Below, piece after piece: positions 1-10,282 of a DNA stretch of 64,000 bases; position 1 is the stretch's first letter, and the number at the start of each line of letters is the position of its first letter. The notes beneath the pieces are model-generated. The model had not been told where the DNA came from, made no database searches, and saw nothing but the letters and a program-made list of their open reading frames with translations. This DNA comes from Mytilus californianus (Eukaryota > Mollusca > Bivalvia > Mytilida > Mytilidae), in contig NW_026262734.1 in NCBI RefSeq assembly GCF_021869535.1, positions 107,667,088-107,731,087 on the forward strand, read 5' to 3'. A program made the translations under genes and the position numbers.

Positions 1-640
1 AGTGAACAAGGTTAAATTTTCGTGGTCAAGTCCACATCTCAGATACAATCAGCAATAGGTCTACCATATTTGGTGTATGGAATGATTGTAAGGTGTACAT
101 GTCCAACTGGCAGTTGTCATCTGACCTTGACCTCATTTTCATGGTTCAGTGGTTAAAGTTAAGTTTTTGTGTTTTTGTCTTTTTTTCTAATACTATATGC
201 AATAAGCTAACTATTTTTGGTGTATTTAAATATTTTACGATGAACATGTCAGTCTTGCAGACCTCATTTTCACGGTTCTTGTTCAGTGTAAAGTTTTTTT
301 TATGTTTTGGTCTATTTTTCTTAAACTATAAGCAATAGGTCAACTATATTTGGTATATGGAATGATTGTAAGGTGTATATGTCTGTCTAGCATTGTCATC
401 TGACCTTGACCTCATTTTCATGGTTCATTGGTCGATGTTAAGTTTTCTTGGTTAGGTTCGTTTCTAAGAAACTATAAGCAATAGGTCAACTATATTTGGT
501 GTATGGAATAATTGTAAGGTGTATATGTCTTTCCAGTTGGTTTATCTGACCTTGACCTCATTTTCTTGGATCATGTTAAGTTTATGTGATACTTGTAGTC
601 AAGCCTTATATTAAGGACTATCAAATATAAAATTAATGGT
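1..640. repeat. Tandem satellite, ~140-146 bp unit, about 4 copies
   Basis: Four diverged head-to-tail units are visible. The marker block ataggtcaactatatttggt recurs near 55, 192 (decayed), 335 and 481, so the period is about 140-146 bp. Most units also carry the block tgaccttgacctcattttc. The array starts before the window and decays after about 600. No gene is supported here; the small frame at 93-338 is a by-product of the T-rich unit. Confidence 0.85.
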
Positions 641-649
641 CAGTAAAGC

Positions 650-1030
650 AGGCGAGACATTTCAGCGCGTGCACTCTTGTGTGTATAAAGAACTAACGCT
701 ATGTCCACTGCGTTCGCCCGTATGCCCCTGTTCCTGCGAAAATTCATGAGTATCTTCGTGCTGTAATGTTTCTTTTGGTCATATGTATTTTGACGTCACT
801 CGGTATTTATGCATCCCGCCTTCGGGTTTTTGACTTTTCAACTTTGGGCACTTCTTTTGCAGGTTGGTACTGAGGTGCGATTCGGACAAAAAGGTTTTTT
901 AAAGTGTTGTTTTTATCTTCTTTACCCTAGCATTTCTATAGACTCAGTTTTTACCTGTTCCAGATAGTGTATCTATATAAGGTATGAACTATCGACGACA
1001 AATACTTTGTTTTTGTTGGTGACGTAATTG
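650..1030. other. Non-coding stretch
   Basis: No coding signal is seen. The stretch contains a CRE-like palindrome (tgacgtca) near 792 and a GC-rich patch, and it leads into the hammerhead-linked repeat R1. Confidence 0.5.
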
Positions 1031-1370
1031 TCTTATTTACGTCACTGATGAGTCGGTTGTAGACTAGACGTGCAGATAGCGTACAAAATATTGGTATTGT
1101 CATCTATGATGAGTTATTACTGTTTACTACATTCTTTTGTTGGCCTCTTTGTTCGATTAATTTGTATAATTGTTTGAACTTTTTTAGCCAATTGTGTTTT
1201 ATGTCTGTGATGTATATTTACGTAATGTTGTCATTTAAGCGGTATTTTTAACATTGCCATATCAGCGGGAAGTTTGGCTAGCCATAAAACCAGGTTCAAC
1301 CCACCATTTTTTCTTAAAATGTCCTGTACCAAGTCAGGAATATGGCAGCTGTTATCAAATAGTCCGTTTG
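1030..1370 (+). repeat. R1 repeat, 5' part, interrupted by the foldback element
   Basis: The sequence from the hammerhead relic to agcgggaagtttggctagcc and aggttcaacccaccattttt matches the R1 copies at 61196-61650, 22310-23770 and 37085-37800 (reverse). The copy is split at 1370 by the foldback transposon and resumes at 4345 with tgttggcgtttg. The uninterrupted copy near 23600 gives the empty site. Confidence 0.8.
1038..1085 (+). ncRNA. Decayed type I hammerhead ribozyme
   Basis: The core CTGATGA is intact at 1045-1051. It is followed by a GTC...GAC stem II, then TAGA where GAAA is expected, and a short CGT/GCG-like stem III ending in GCGTA. The order matches the hammerhead ribozymes known from Penelope-like elements and animal retrozymes. 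The altered GAAA box should abolish self-cleavage. The same layout recurs at 41280, 44788 and 61200. Confidence 0.55.
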
Positions 1371-1419
1371 TATGAATATGGAACGCCACAGCTGTCTTAT
1401 GTGGATCTCTGATATTACG

Positions 1420-1900
1420 TTATGTTGTTCTATTATTACTCGATGATAGTTTGTCTTTACATAATATGGTTTTGACATTATGTAATGATGTTTCGATATA
1501 ACTCAATATGGAATAGTCATTACTTAATGATATTCCGATTTTACATGATATGGTTTCGTATTGACTTGATATAGTTTTGTCATTACTTAATATGGTTTTG
1601 TCATTACTCGATGTGGTTTCACCATTATTTAATGTGGTTGTGTCATTAGGCAATGTGGTTTTAACATAACTTGATGTGTATGTGACTTAACGTAATGTAG
1701 TTGTTTCATTACATGATGTGGTTTTGTTATTTCGTAATGATGGTTTGTCAATTCTTTATATGGCTTTAACATTACGTAATGATGTTTCAAAATTTGACGA
1801 TTTTACACTACATGATGTGTTTGTTTCAGTATTTGATGTGGTCATGTCATTTTTTGATGTGGTTATCCCATTACTACTACGAGGTAAAACCACGTGATCA
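1420..1900 (-). repeat. 21 bp minisatellite in the left foldback arm
   Basis: About 20 units resembling accacattaagtaatgacaaa (read on the minus strand) run head to tail. Because 21 bp equals 7 codons and the unit lacks stops, a 77-residue frame with a 7-residue period appears here and again in the other arm. It is not thought to be a gene. Confidence 0.8.
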
Positions 1901-2109
1901 TTTTAGAAAAAATATGTTCTATTTTTAGACCGATTTTCATATGTCGTTTGTGTAATGCGCTTTGGATGAGTACCGCTATCCATTAAGTTAAAGTTTAAAT
2001 CAAAGTTCAAGTTGTTGTTCATAGTTATTTGGTATGAAAAGGGGAACGACAGACAAATTTAGAAAAAAGTACTAAAACATTTTACAGTAATTCGGACATA
2101 AGGGGGATA

Positions 2110-3300
2110 TCCCAAAATGTGGTATGATAGCCAATGAGACAACTCTCAACCACATACCAAATGGGAGACTAAGCGACAAAGCATCAATTCTATAAAATAA
2201 GAATTCTCCGGGTTTTTTTAACGTGTATGTTCATTTGAACATATGAATATTAAACTTTTATTTTTATTAATTGCAGTTTCTGATATACCACGCACTAATT
2301 GAAAAAAAAATTGAAATACATCTGTTTCACAGGTGACGACGGATAGGTTCCAGTTGTCGTAACCACAATCCCGTCATCTTTTCCTCGAATGTAAACTACC
2401 AAATAAAACCAAATCACTTGGTTTGTACTTTCACGAACAACACGACGGGTGCCACAAGTTGAACAGAATCCGCTTACCCTTCCGAAGCACCCGAGATCAC
2501 GCTGATGGATTTATGTAACCCAGTAATACTGATCTATTGAGTTTAGCCAATCAAAACTGTCATTACATGTTCTTCTTATACTGTGCTATTATACACTAGG
2601 TTAGGTTAGGGGTTAGAGCTGACATACATGTTAAACTCCGCCGCGTGCACTTTCGTTAAATGCCTGCCCCAAGCCAGGAGCCTGTAGTTCAATGGTTGTC
2701 GTTGTTTCATGTGTGTCATATTTGTTTTCCGTAGATTGTTTAGCTATAAATTATACCGTTAGTTTTCTCGTTTGAATTACTTCCCATTTTCACGTGGTGG
2801 TCTTTTGTGGACTACTATACGGTGTGTTCAAGGCTGTTCGGTTGCCTATGATTGCTTGCATCCACTGCATTTAAACTATGGTGTATAATTTTCTCATTGG
2901 CAATCACACCACATTTAACATTTAACTTTATTTCAATTTCTATGTTGTGTTTTGTATGCTGTAAAATTGTTTATCTTTTGTACGCATACCTACCCCTGAA
3001 CACTCTTTTCGGAAGCTCGAGCAAAAGCTTTTGATCCGCCATAAAAAAATAGAACTCATATTAGATAACTCGAATTTCAACTCTTTATCTTAATCTAAAT
3101 GAGACTCAATTAAGGGTTTACCTCGAACTCGACGTCAAAAGGTGACTCAAATTCAAAGTTGAAGTCGAATTGTAATTCGGAACTCTATCTTTAAATGTGA
3201 CTTAAACTCGAAGTTCAACTCGAAACTTGGTATGTGGTTGAGAGTTGTTTCATTGGCAATCATACCACATTTCTTTATTTCTATATAAGGTTTTTTTTTT
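2110..3300. repeat. Interior of the foldback element: R3 pieces and a PLE tail
   Basis: 2110-2200 matches the R3 start (tggtatgatagccaatgaga). 2325-2530 matches the PLE 3' tail found at 16255-16720 (blocks cgacgggtgccacaagttg and cacccgagatcac). 2640-2930 is R3 in reverse (ggagcctgtagttcaatggt ... ctcattggcaatcacaccac). 3220-3275 is a further R3 end. The small frame at 2852-3034 lies within the reversed R3 and is not a gene. Confidence 0.65.
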
Positions 3301-3839
3301 AAATGCATTAAATATTACCGAATTAAGCTGTTTTGACATGATAAATTTGTAAACCTCCATGAAATGTTATAAATCTTGTATAGGAGTTATTCTTCAAGAT
3401 CAAGATAAAAGCATCTACAGAAAAACATTTTTTCCCCCGTTAAGTGTACCGGTTAATGTACAGTCAGTCAACATAACGCTTTTACGCTGACAGCAGAATT
3501 ATCAGGCGCGACACAAGGTTAACAAGAATCTTTAATTTATTTATTAATTTACAGCTTCCATTTGAGAATTAAGGAAAAAACGACAGGACCAAATGGTTTG
3601 GGGATGTCCCCCTTATGTCCGAATTACTGTTAATTTTTTAGTACTTTTTTTCTTATTTTTGTCTGCCGTTCCTATTTTTCATAACAAATAAGTCTGAACA
3701 ACAACTTGAAGTTTAATTTGAACTTTAACTTAATGGATAGCGGTACTCATCCAAAGCGCATTACACAAACGACATATGGAAATTGGTCTAAAATAGAACA
3801 TATTTTTCCCAAAACTGTCACGTGGTTTTACCTCGTAGT

Positions 3840-4310
3840 AGTAATGGGATAACCACATCAAAGAATGACATGACCACATCAAATTCAGAAACAAACACAT
3901 CATGTAGTGTAAAATCGTCAAATTTTGAAACATCATTACGTAATGTTAAAGCTATATAAAGAATTGACAAATCATCATTACGAAATAACAAAACCACATT
4001 ATGTAATGAAACAACTACATTACGTTAAGTCACATACACATCAAGTAATGTTAAAACCACATTGCCTAATGACACAACCACATTAAATAATGGTGAAACC
4101 ACATCGAGCAATGACAAAACCATATTAAGTAATGACAAAACTATATCAAGTCAATACGAAACCATATCATGTAATATCGGAAAATCATTAAGTAATGACT
4201 ATTCCATATTGAGTTATATCAAAACATCATTACGTAATGTCAAAACCATATTATGTAAAGACAAACTATCATCAAGTAATAATAAAACAGCATAACGTAA
4301 TATCAGAGTT
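3840..4310 (+). repeat. 21 bp minisatellite in the right foldback arm
   Basis: This is the mirror copy of the left-arm array, with units such as accatattaagtaatgacaaa every 21 bp. It encodes the same 77-residue periodic frame (4062-4295) with only a few substitutions, which shows how similar the two arms still are. Confidence 0.8.
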
Positions 4311-4344
4311 CCACATCAGACAGCTGTGGCGTTCCATATATGAA

Positions 4345-4800
4345 TGTTGGCGTTTGTTTTTTGTTGCAGTTCAGTGTTTCTGTTGTTCCGTTGTTTTCCT
4401 CCTATAGTTGATGCGTTTCCCTCGGTTTTAGCTTGTAACCCGGATTTGTTTTTGCTTAATCGATTTATGACTTTTAAACAGCGGTATACTACTGTTGCCT
4501 TTATTTACACAGTTTATTGTCACATATACCTTTTATATCTGCATGGACTGCTTACCCAATTTTGTCAATATAACGAAACTATAAACAACTGTCATAGAAG
4601 TGGAAGGTTTTACTAGCTCTAAAACCAAGTTTAACTTACCGTTTTCTTCGGAAAATGCATGGACCAAGTCAAGCATATGTCAGTTGTTTTTCACTTGTTT
4701 GTTTGAAAGCGTTTAATTTTGTCAGTTTTTTCGGACTTCTCTTTTTTGATTTTGCCTTGGATTTCAGTATTTTTGTCATACTTTCTTAATCTTTATTTAG
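4345..4800 (+). repeat. R1 right part followed by an R2 fragment
   Basis: 4345-4515 completes the R1 copy (tttccctcggttttag, aacccggatttg, cagcggtatactactgttgc). 4560-4790 is an R2 copy (actgtcatagaagtggaag ... ggaccaagtcaagcatatg). The 90-residue frame at 4344-4616 is R1 sequence. Confidence 0.7.
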
Positions 4801-5540
4801 AAAAAAAAAGCGCGGACTCAACTTGTTTAATACTGTTCCCCGTTGTTTTGTACCATGCTTATGCATTTAACATTGTTCTAATTGAAGTCCAGTGAATTAC
4901 GTAATATAAATACAATGAATCAACGCTTTATTCATTGTATCTATAACTTAAACTATTGTGTTGATGTCTTTTCAAAATTAAAGCCTTTTCTTAATTAGAA
5001 GGTATTGTAAGTGAGTTTAAATAACCATGGTATCATGTTCAACGATGCATTACTAAATATAAGATCACAATTAATTGGTTAGAAAAATACAAATATAACA
5101 CAACACGTCTGCCTTTAAATTATCAGGCATCTGGATATTATCTGTGTTTACAAAGTAAGACATATTCGAACTTATTTCTAATAAAATTGAGAATGGAAAT
5201 GGGGAATGTTTAAAGAGACAACAACCTGACCAAAGAGCATATATAAAGTATATTATAATAAGTATGCTACCGAAATTTCTAGCAAGAAGCCTAATTCTAG
5301 ACACATACGATTTACTCGCGAACTTGCGAATAAACATTAGTAAAACAGATGAAATCTTACTATATTTATAAAACAAAAAATGGACAAATTGAATGTAATC
5401 ATTTTCGTTTCAAATATGTGAAACAGCCAATAATAAAAAAAAACAAAAAAAAAAACGGTAAAACTCGCTATTATTACAAAAATATCCACAATTACATACA
5501 AAATTAGAAAGAAAAACTAAAGAATAGGGACAACAAAGAG
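4800..5540. other. Gene-less AT-rich stretch
   Basis: No exon or known repeat is recognised. It contains short A and T runs (for example near 5435-5455). Confidence 0.4.
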
Positions 5541-5544
5541 AATA

Positions 5545-5632
5545 CAGGGATTCGAACCTAAACCGACAAGTCCCTACCTTTAACTTAACTCTTTAACTCA
5601 TTGATCTTAACCATGCTAACCTCGCGGCTGCC
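5545..5632 (-). repeat. tRNA-like SINE head
   Basis: On the minus strand an A-box-like stretch (TTAGCATGGTTAAGA) is followed by a perfect B box GGTTCGAATCC at 5558-5548, about 55 bp apart, as in a tRNA with a long variable arm. A clean cloverleaf is not evident, so this is a tRNA pseudogene or SINE promoter rather than a functional tRNA. Confidence 0.5.
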
Positions 5633-5754
5633 AACTTATACTATACGATTGCCTATTATGTATATATAAAGGTACAAGCCCTGTGTATCCGTTGTACTGA
5701 TGTATATCATATGTTCATTGATATATATAAAATAGGCATTTAAATTGTAACTAA

Positions 5755-5838
5755 TTGGTAGTCGAGAGGTTTCGTCGATATGTTGATGTCAGTCACTCAT
5801 AACATATTTCAAGGACGGGTTCGATTCCCAGTGAAGGC
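5755..5838 (+). repeat. Second tRNA-like SINE head
   Basis: An A-box-like TAGTCGAGAGG is followed by the B box GGTTCGATTCC at 5818-5828. It is in opposite orientation to the one 130 bp upstream. Folding looks imperfect, so it is probably a SINE head or tRNA pseudogene. Confidence 0.45.
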
Positions 5839-6164
5839 ATATAAAAATTACAAAAATTAAAGGTAAGTTTTTAAATTAATTCTATTAGTGAACAGAAATC
5901 AGTAAATTAGCTAATTCAAAGTTAATGAAATTAGGCACACAAAGAAAACAATTGAATATAATTTGGTGAATCCATTTCACGACAGATTTAGAAAGCGTTG
6001 ATTCTAGAAAAAGAATCCACGTTAAAATGAATAGGCTGACGTCACGACAATGGTTTAATTAAGTTTAGCAGATTGGTTTAGATAATTGCTTCGACTGACT
6101 TTTTTCGCGTCATGAATGGGATCTCCAAACATATGTAATAAAGGCGAACAATACTAAAGGTATA

Positions 6165-6340
6165 TTAAAACTCAGAAGTCGAAAACAAGCTGCCAAATGC
6201 CCTAGCAAAAAACGAAAAACGACGAAAAGACAACATAAAAATCTAAAGACTGAGCAGCACGAACACTACAAAAATCCGGGGGTTATCTGCGGTGCTTGGG
6301 AAGGGTACGCAGATCCTGCTCCACATATTGCACCCGTTGT
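6165..6340 (-). mobile_element. PLE 3' tail fragment
   Basis: The reverse complement carries the blocks acgggtgcaatatgtggagc, aggatctgcgtacccttccc and a conserved downstream part. This matches the tail after the PLE reverse transcriptase at 16255-16720 and 39300-39640. Confidence 0.6.
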
Positions 6341-6344
6341 AAAT

Positions 6345-7165
6345 TCATTATATATTGGTATATATTGATGGATATCTTTCTTATTAGCATTCACACCATA
6401 TCACCTAGTTTTTTTATTTCTCTGTATGATATTCAATTAATGTTCAACTGTCTGTAAGTATACATAACAGCAAAATGATTTGTGGGTGAACGTCGCAACC
6501 AAATTTTAACTAATGAAATTAAATATAGTAGCAAGATACATGTATGATAAAAATTTGAAATGTAAGCATATTTTGAAAATTTGAATAATCACCATAGAGA
6601 TTGACCTTGTTATTCTTAATAATAATCATTGCTTACGAAAAAGATTATTTGCCCTTAGCAGACAATAAATATCCAAAATGGTTTGCATATATTCCGAAAG
6701 CTAAACATTGTTTGAAGCTGTTTTATTTAAATGTGCGTTTTTTTTTTAATATATTCAAATTTAGACTTTGAATTTTAAGATAGATGTTAAAAATATAAAA
6801 TATTGTGCCTTTTGTTAAATAAAACGAAGAACATTTAGAGGAAACATTCCTTTTCAACACAATGATTTTATTATTCAAATGGGCTGTAACAAGACAATTA
6901 ATTACCAGATCCTTATGTTTGTAAAAGTACACATTAAAATTGAATGGTCAAAAACGCCCACTAAGGTCTATAACTTTTACATATGACTAATCATTGTTAT
7001 GACTAATCAATACTAGATATTTTTCAACTTGAAGATAAAAGTTTATTTTATTGCAAAATTACACACATCACATGTTCAGTATATACATGTGATACTTATC
7101 AAAAAGTAAATATACCAAGTTCGTGTATAGATAAAATGACAAAACGACTTTCGTTTTGGTATTCG
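6345..7165. other. Presumed 5' flank of the C1q gene
   Basis: No repeat or exon is recognised. The last 150 bp lie directly before the start codon at 7171 and contain several TATA-like stretches (for example gtatatac near 7079), none of which can be chosen with confidence as the promoter. Confidence 0.35.
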
Positions 7166-7170
7166 ATAGT

Positions 7171-8216
7171 ATGAATGTGAACAATATGTTGGTGTTTTAT
7201 TTCATTTTTTTCACTACCGTTAAAAGTTTCCTTCTGAACAATCAACAAAGTAATGGAGGACAAACTTTACCCGCCAATCAGTACATGACATTGTCAAAGT
7301 TTTTTGAAGAAGAGAAACGGCTGCAGCAGAAAATGGAAAATCTACAACTAGACACTTTTACACTTAGACATGATATAGACAATTCCTTTGTCCTGCTTAC
7401 CGTTCAGCTGCAGGAGAAACTGGAACTGCTTGATACGAAATTATCAGACGTTGCTAAAATCAATGAGACTAACCAGGATGTATTAAAAATTGTAGAAAAA
7501 TATAAAGGTCTGGAGCAAAATTACAATAACTTGAAAAACGAAAACACTATATTGCAGAACAAATACAATCAGGTGGAAACTGAACTCCAGTTAGTTACGA
7601 ACAAAACGAAACAACTCGATAAACTGTTACTGGTGCAAAATAGGATTACATAATGTTGTTCTGACAAAATTGTCCATTCAAGGGAGAGAATCAGCAGTCT
7701 TAAGAAACGAATCTGTATTGGTTAGCCAAGAAATTTCTAACTTAAAACAGTTAGGTAGCATTCAACCACTTCAAGAAATCAAAACTTTACAACAAAAAGT
7801 ATTAACAATCTCTGCACAGACAAATTCTTTGAGTATGAATGAACGTGCACGCAGTCAGGACTTTCTGGCATTATACAATATGACTACAAGTTCGCTGACT
7901 GATCTTAAAGTTCGCACCCAAAGAAACATTAAGCAACTAGAAAATGATTATATCACGTCCGTTAGAACTATAGATCACCGCGTGGATAATCTTATAAATG
8001 AAACAAGGGAGTCACAAAATTACGTAGGCATAAAGTTGAGCTATATTCATAAGAATCAAATTGATTTTGCGATGAACTTGGAGGTAACTGAAAACCGAAA
8101 CAACTTAAAGTTTTCTTATTTACACGATATTGAAAAGAAAAATGAGGAAACTGAAAACCGAAATAATTTAACGTTTTCTCATTTACAAAAACAGATTAAT
8201 GACAGCACAGAACTAG
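7171..8216 (+). CDS. Secreted coiled-coil/C1q protein, N-terminal exon (frameshifted)
   Basis: The ATG at 7171 begins a hydrophobic signal peptide (MNVNNMLVFYFIFFTTVKS). A long, charged, heptad-like coiled coil rich in Leu, Glu, Asn and Lys follows. The frame from 7171 stops at TAA 7651-7653. The coiled coil continues in the next frame, which is open across 7640-7670 and runs to 8216, so the exon carries an apparent +1 shift (extra base or two-base loss). Near the end a ~25-residue motif (EKKNEETENRNNLTFSHL) is partly duplicated. The exon ends at the donor CTAG|GTAAAT, leaving phase 1, which fits the C1q exon at 13672. C1q proteins with an N-terminal coiled coil are secreted oligomeric lectin-like recognition proteins in bivalves. 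A sequencing error, a real pseudogene, or a missed micro-intron (no good donor seen) could explain the shift. Confidence 0.75.
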
Positions 8217-8305
8217 GTAAATATTATGTATTAAAAAGTTGGGGCTTCAACTATCACCTTGTTTTGGGCCTCTTTCTAAAGATACAGAATCAGATATGTT
8301 TTCTT

Positions 8306-9543
8306 TATATTTAACCAAGACTTCAGTGCGCTCATACATATTAATTAACACTTTATATTGTTTAGGTTTAATATTATCAGTCTTAATAAAAATTCATGTA
8401 GAAGGCCTAGTATCCAAACTGAGGCAAACATCTTTTCAATTCTAAAAAACATCTAAAACAATTTTGGTTTCGATATCTATATATTTATTAACAACTATTT
8501 TTTAAGATAGAGAGAAGTTCTGTTACTCTTTCTGAATCGAAATTGTGATGGATTCATTTTATCTTCAAAATTATTATCAGTCTGCTATTAACACCTTATT
8601 CTTAATTAAACAATTCAATAGAGATTTATTCCACTCATCTGGATAAATTGAACAATATAATATTAGGTTAAAATATAAAGCTAACGTAGTTAACATCACT
8701 TGGCTACTGTGTTTTATCTATTTCATAACAAATTAAATCTTGTCCAGTACTTTTACCATTCGTTCACAACTTAATAACATTAAAAGAAATGCTGAAATCA
8801 TATTTTAGAATGAGTTTTGTTCAAAGTTTTTAGCAGAAAGAAAAAACATCAATTTTATTTTTAAAAATGTGATACATCATTACATTTTGTATCATTTATT
8901 CTATAAAAAAAAACAACAAACAAGTACAATTGAAATATCTTTTTTTCAGTGACCATGACAACTTTATATTTAACCGAGACTTCAGTGCGCTCATACATAT
9001 TAATTAACACTTTATATTGTTTAGGTTTAATATTATCAGTCTTAATAAAAATTCATGTAGAAGGCCTAGTATCCAAACTGAGGCAAACATCTTTTCAATT
9101 CTAAAAAACATCTAAAACAATTTTGGTTTCGATATCTATATATTTATTAACAACTATTTTTTAAGATAGAGAGAAGTTCTGTTACTTTTTCTGAAAAAGT
9201 TTTTAGCAGAAAGAAAAAACATCAATTTTATTTTTAAAAATGTGATACATCATTACAATTTGTATCATTTATTCTATAAAAAAAACAACAAACAAGTACA
9301 ATTGAAATATCTTTTTTCAGTGACCATGACAACTTTATATTTAACCGAGACTTCAGTGCGCTCATACATATTAATTAACACTTTATATTGTTTAGGTTTA
9401 ATATTATCAGTCTTAATAAAAATTCATGTAGAAGGCCTAGTATCCAAACTGAGGCAAACATCTTTTCAATTCTAAAAAACATCTAAAACAATTTTGGTTT
9501 CGATATCTATATATTTATTAACAACTATTTTTTAAGATAGAGA
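8306..9543 (+). repeat. Three direct copies of a ~235-370 bp repeat preceding the PLE
   Basis: The block cttcagtgcgctcatacata starts at 8321, 8980 and 9351, and about 220 bp after each is almost identical. The second and third units (371 bp apart) also share their 5' part (gtgatacatcattaca ... cagtgaccatgacaac). Each contains the same 45-residue frame ending SKLRQTSFQF, which is probably not a protein. The array abuts the PLE body at about 9540. Penelope-like elements are known for tandem terminal repeats, so this may be the PLE leader. Confidence 0.7.
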
Positions 9544-10282
9544 ACACCTTTACCGCTTTCGTAGACCTAAAAAATTCAAAAGTTTGATATATCAACATTT
9601 AGATAAGCATAATCACAATCTAAAATTTATTAAATTCCAACCACTTGAAACCGTTCAGAAACAACCAGGAGAATCACACAAGCAATTTGAAAAATCACGT
9701 GAAGTTCGCGAATTATTTTGGATAAAAAGACTTCAAACAGCTTATTCTCTCGGTCTTAATGACAAAATATTAGGACAGTGGAACATAACTAAAACTTCAA
9801 TCGATGTCATTAATATTGTCGATAAACGACTTAGAAATAAAAGGTCTCATGGCAAACGCAAAAACCGTAATCAACGTATTAAACATCGTATAAATTATAC
9901 ACTTGCTGATCTGTTATCTATAATAAAAAATAATGGCAGACATCAAGTATTATGCAAACTGGGTCAGATACCAATAAGTAAATTATATGCTATTTTTCTG
10001 GAGTGTGATACAATTTCTTTTTTTAGCCCAATGTATGAATACACCCGTATTAATACAGCCTTTTGTCATCATAGGCTATTTCCTAGTATCGATAAACCTG
10101 AACATCATATACGGCATTTTCTTAAATTAAAATATATAAATAGAGGTATTGATTTTATTAACTTATCTAGTATATTCAATGACTCTACCATCCAAAGCCA
10201 AATACCTCCATATTTTGATAATATAAAACCACCTATTATTTCGTATTCTTATAAAAAAACCCAGCAGAAGTTTGATTTTTAA
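9540..10282 (+). pseudogene. PLE endonuclease (GIY-YIG C-terminal half) and linker
   Basis: The frame opens at about 9540 before any ATG. It shows the later part of a GIY-YIG endonuclease: a YQHLDKHNHN-like His motif, then REVRELFWIKRLQTAYSLGL (the usual E..WI..L...GLN end). A basic stretch (RSHGKRKNRNQR) and the PLE linker follow. The GIY/YIG strands and the catalytic Arg region are missing, so the element is 5'-truncated or replaced by the repeats before it. The frame ends at TAA 10280-10282 in a run of five T; the homologous protein continues one base later. The endonuclease part lies before the reverse transcriptase, as described for the Naiad/Chlamys PLE lineages. Confidence 0.75.

Larger units (their letters stand above)
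1377..4338. mobile_element. Foldback DNA transposon with ~740 bp inverted arms
   Basis: The left arm (1377 to about 2115) and right arm (about 3600 to 4338) are reverse complements with few differences. Both ends read TATGGAACGCCACAGCTGT inward. The element is flanked by TATGAA on both sides (1371-1376 and 4339-4344), and the unoccupied R1 copy near 23600 reads TATGTA there, so this is a 6 bp target duplication. No transposase is seen, so the element is non-autonomous. The arms consist largely of a degenerate 21 bp minisatellite. The inner ~1.5 kb holds other repeats (R3 pieces and a PLE tail). The superfamily is not identified. Confidence 0.85.

Noticed and set aside
4062..4295. 77-residue frames in both foldback arms that look conserved
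   Set aside because: They are the translation of a 21 bp stop-free minisatellite. Identity follows from the inverted repeat, not from selection on protein.
5545..5838. Two tRNA genes
   Set aside because: B boxes are perfect, but A boxes are loose and cloverleaf stems are poor; SINE heads or pseudogenes fit better.
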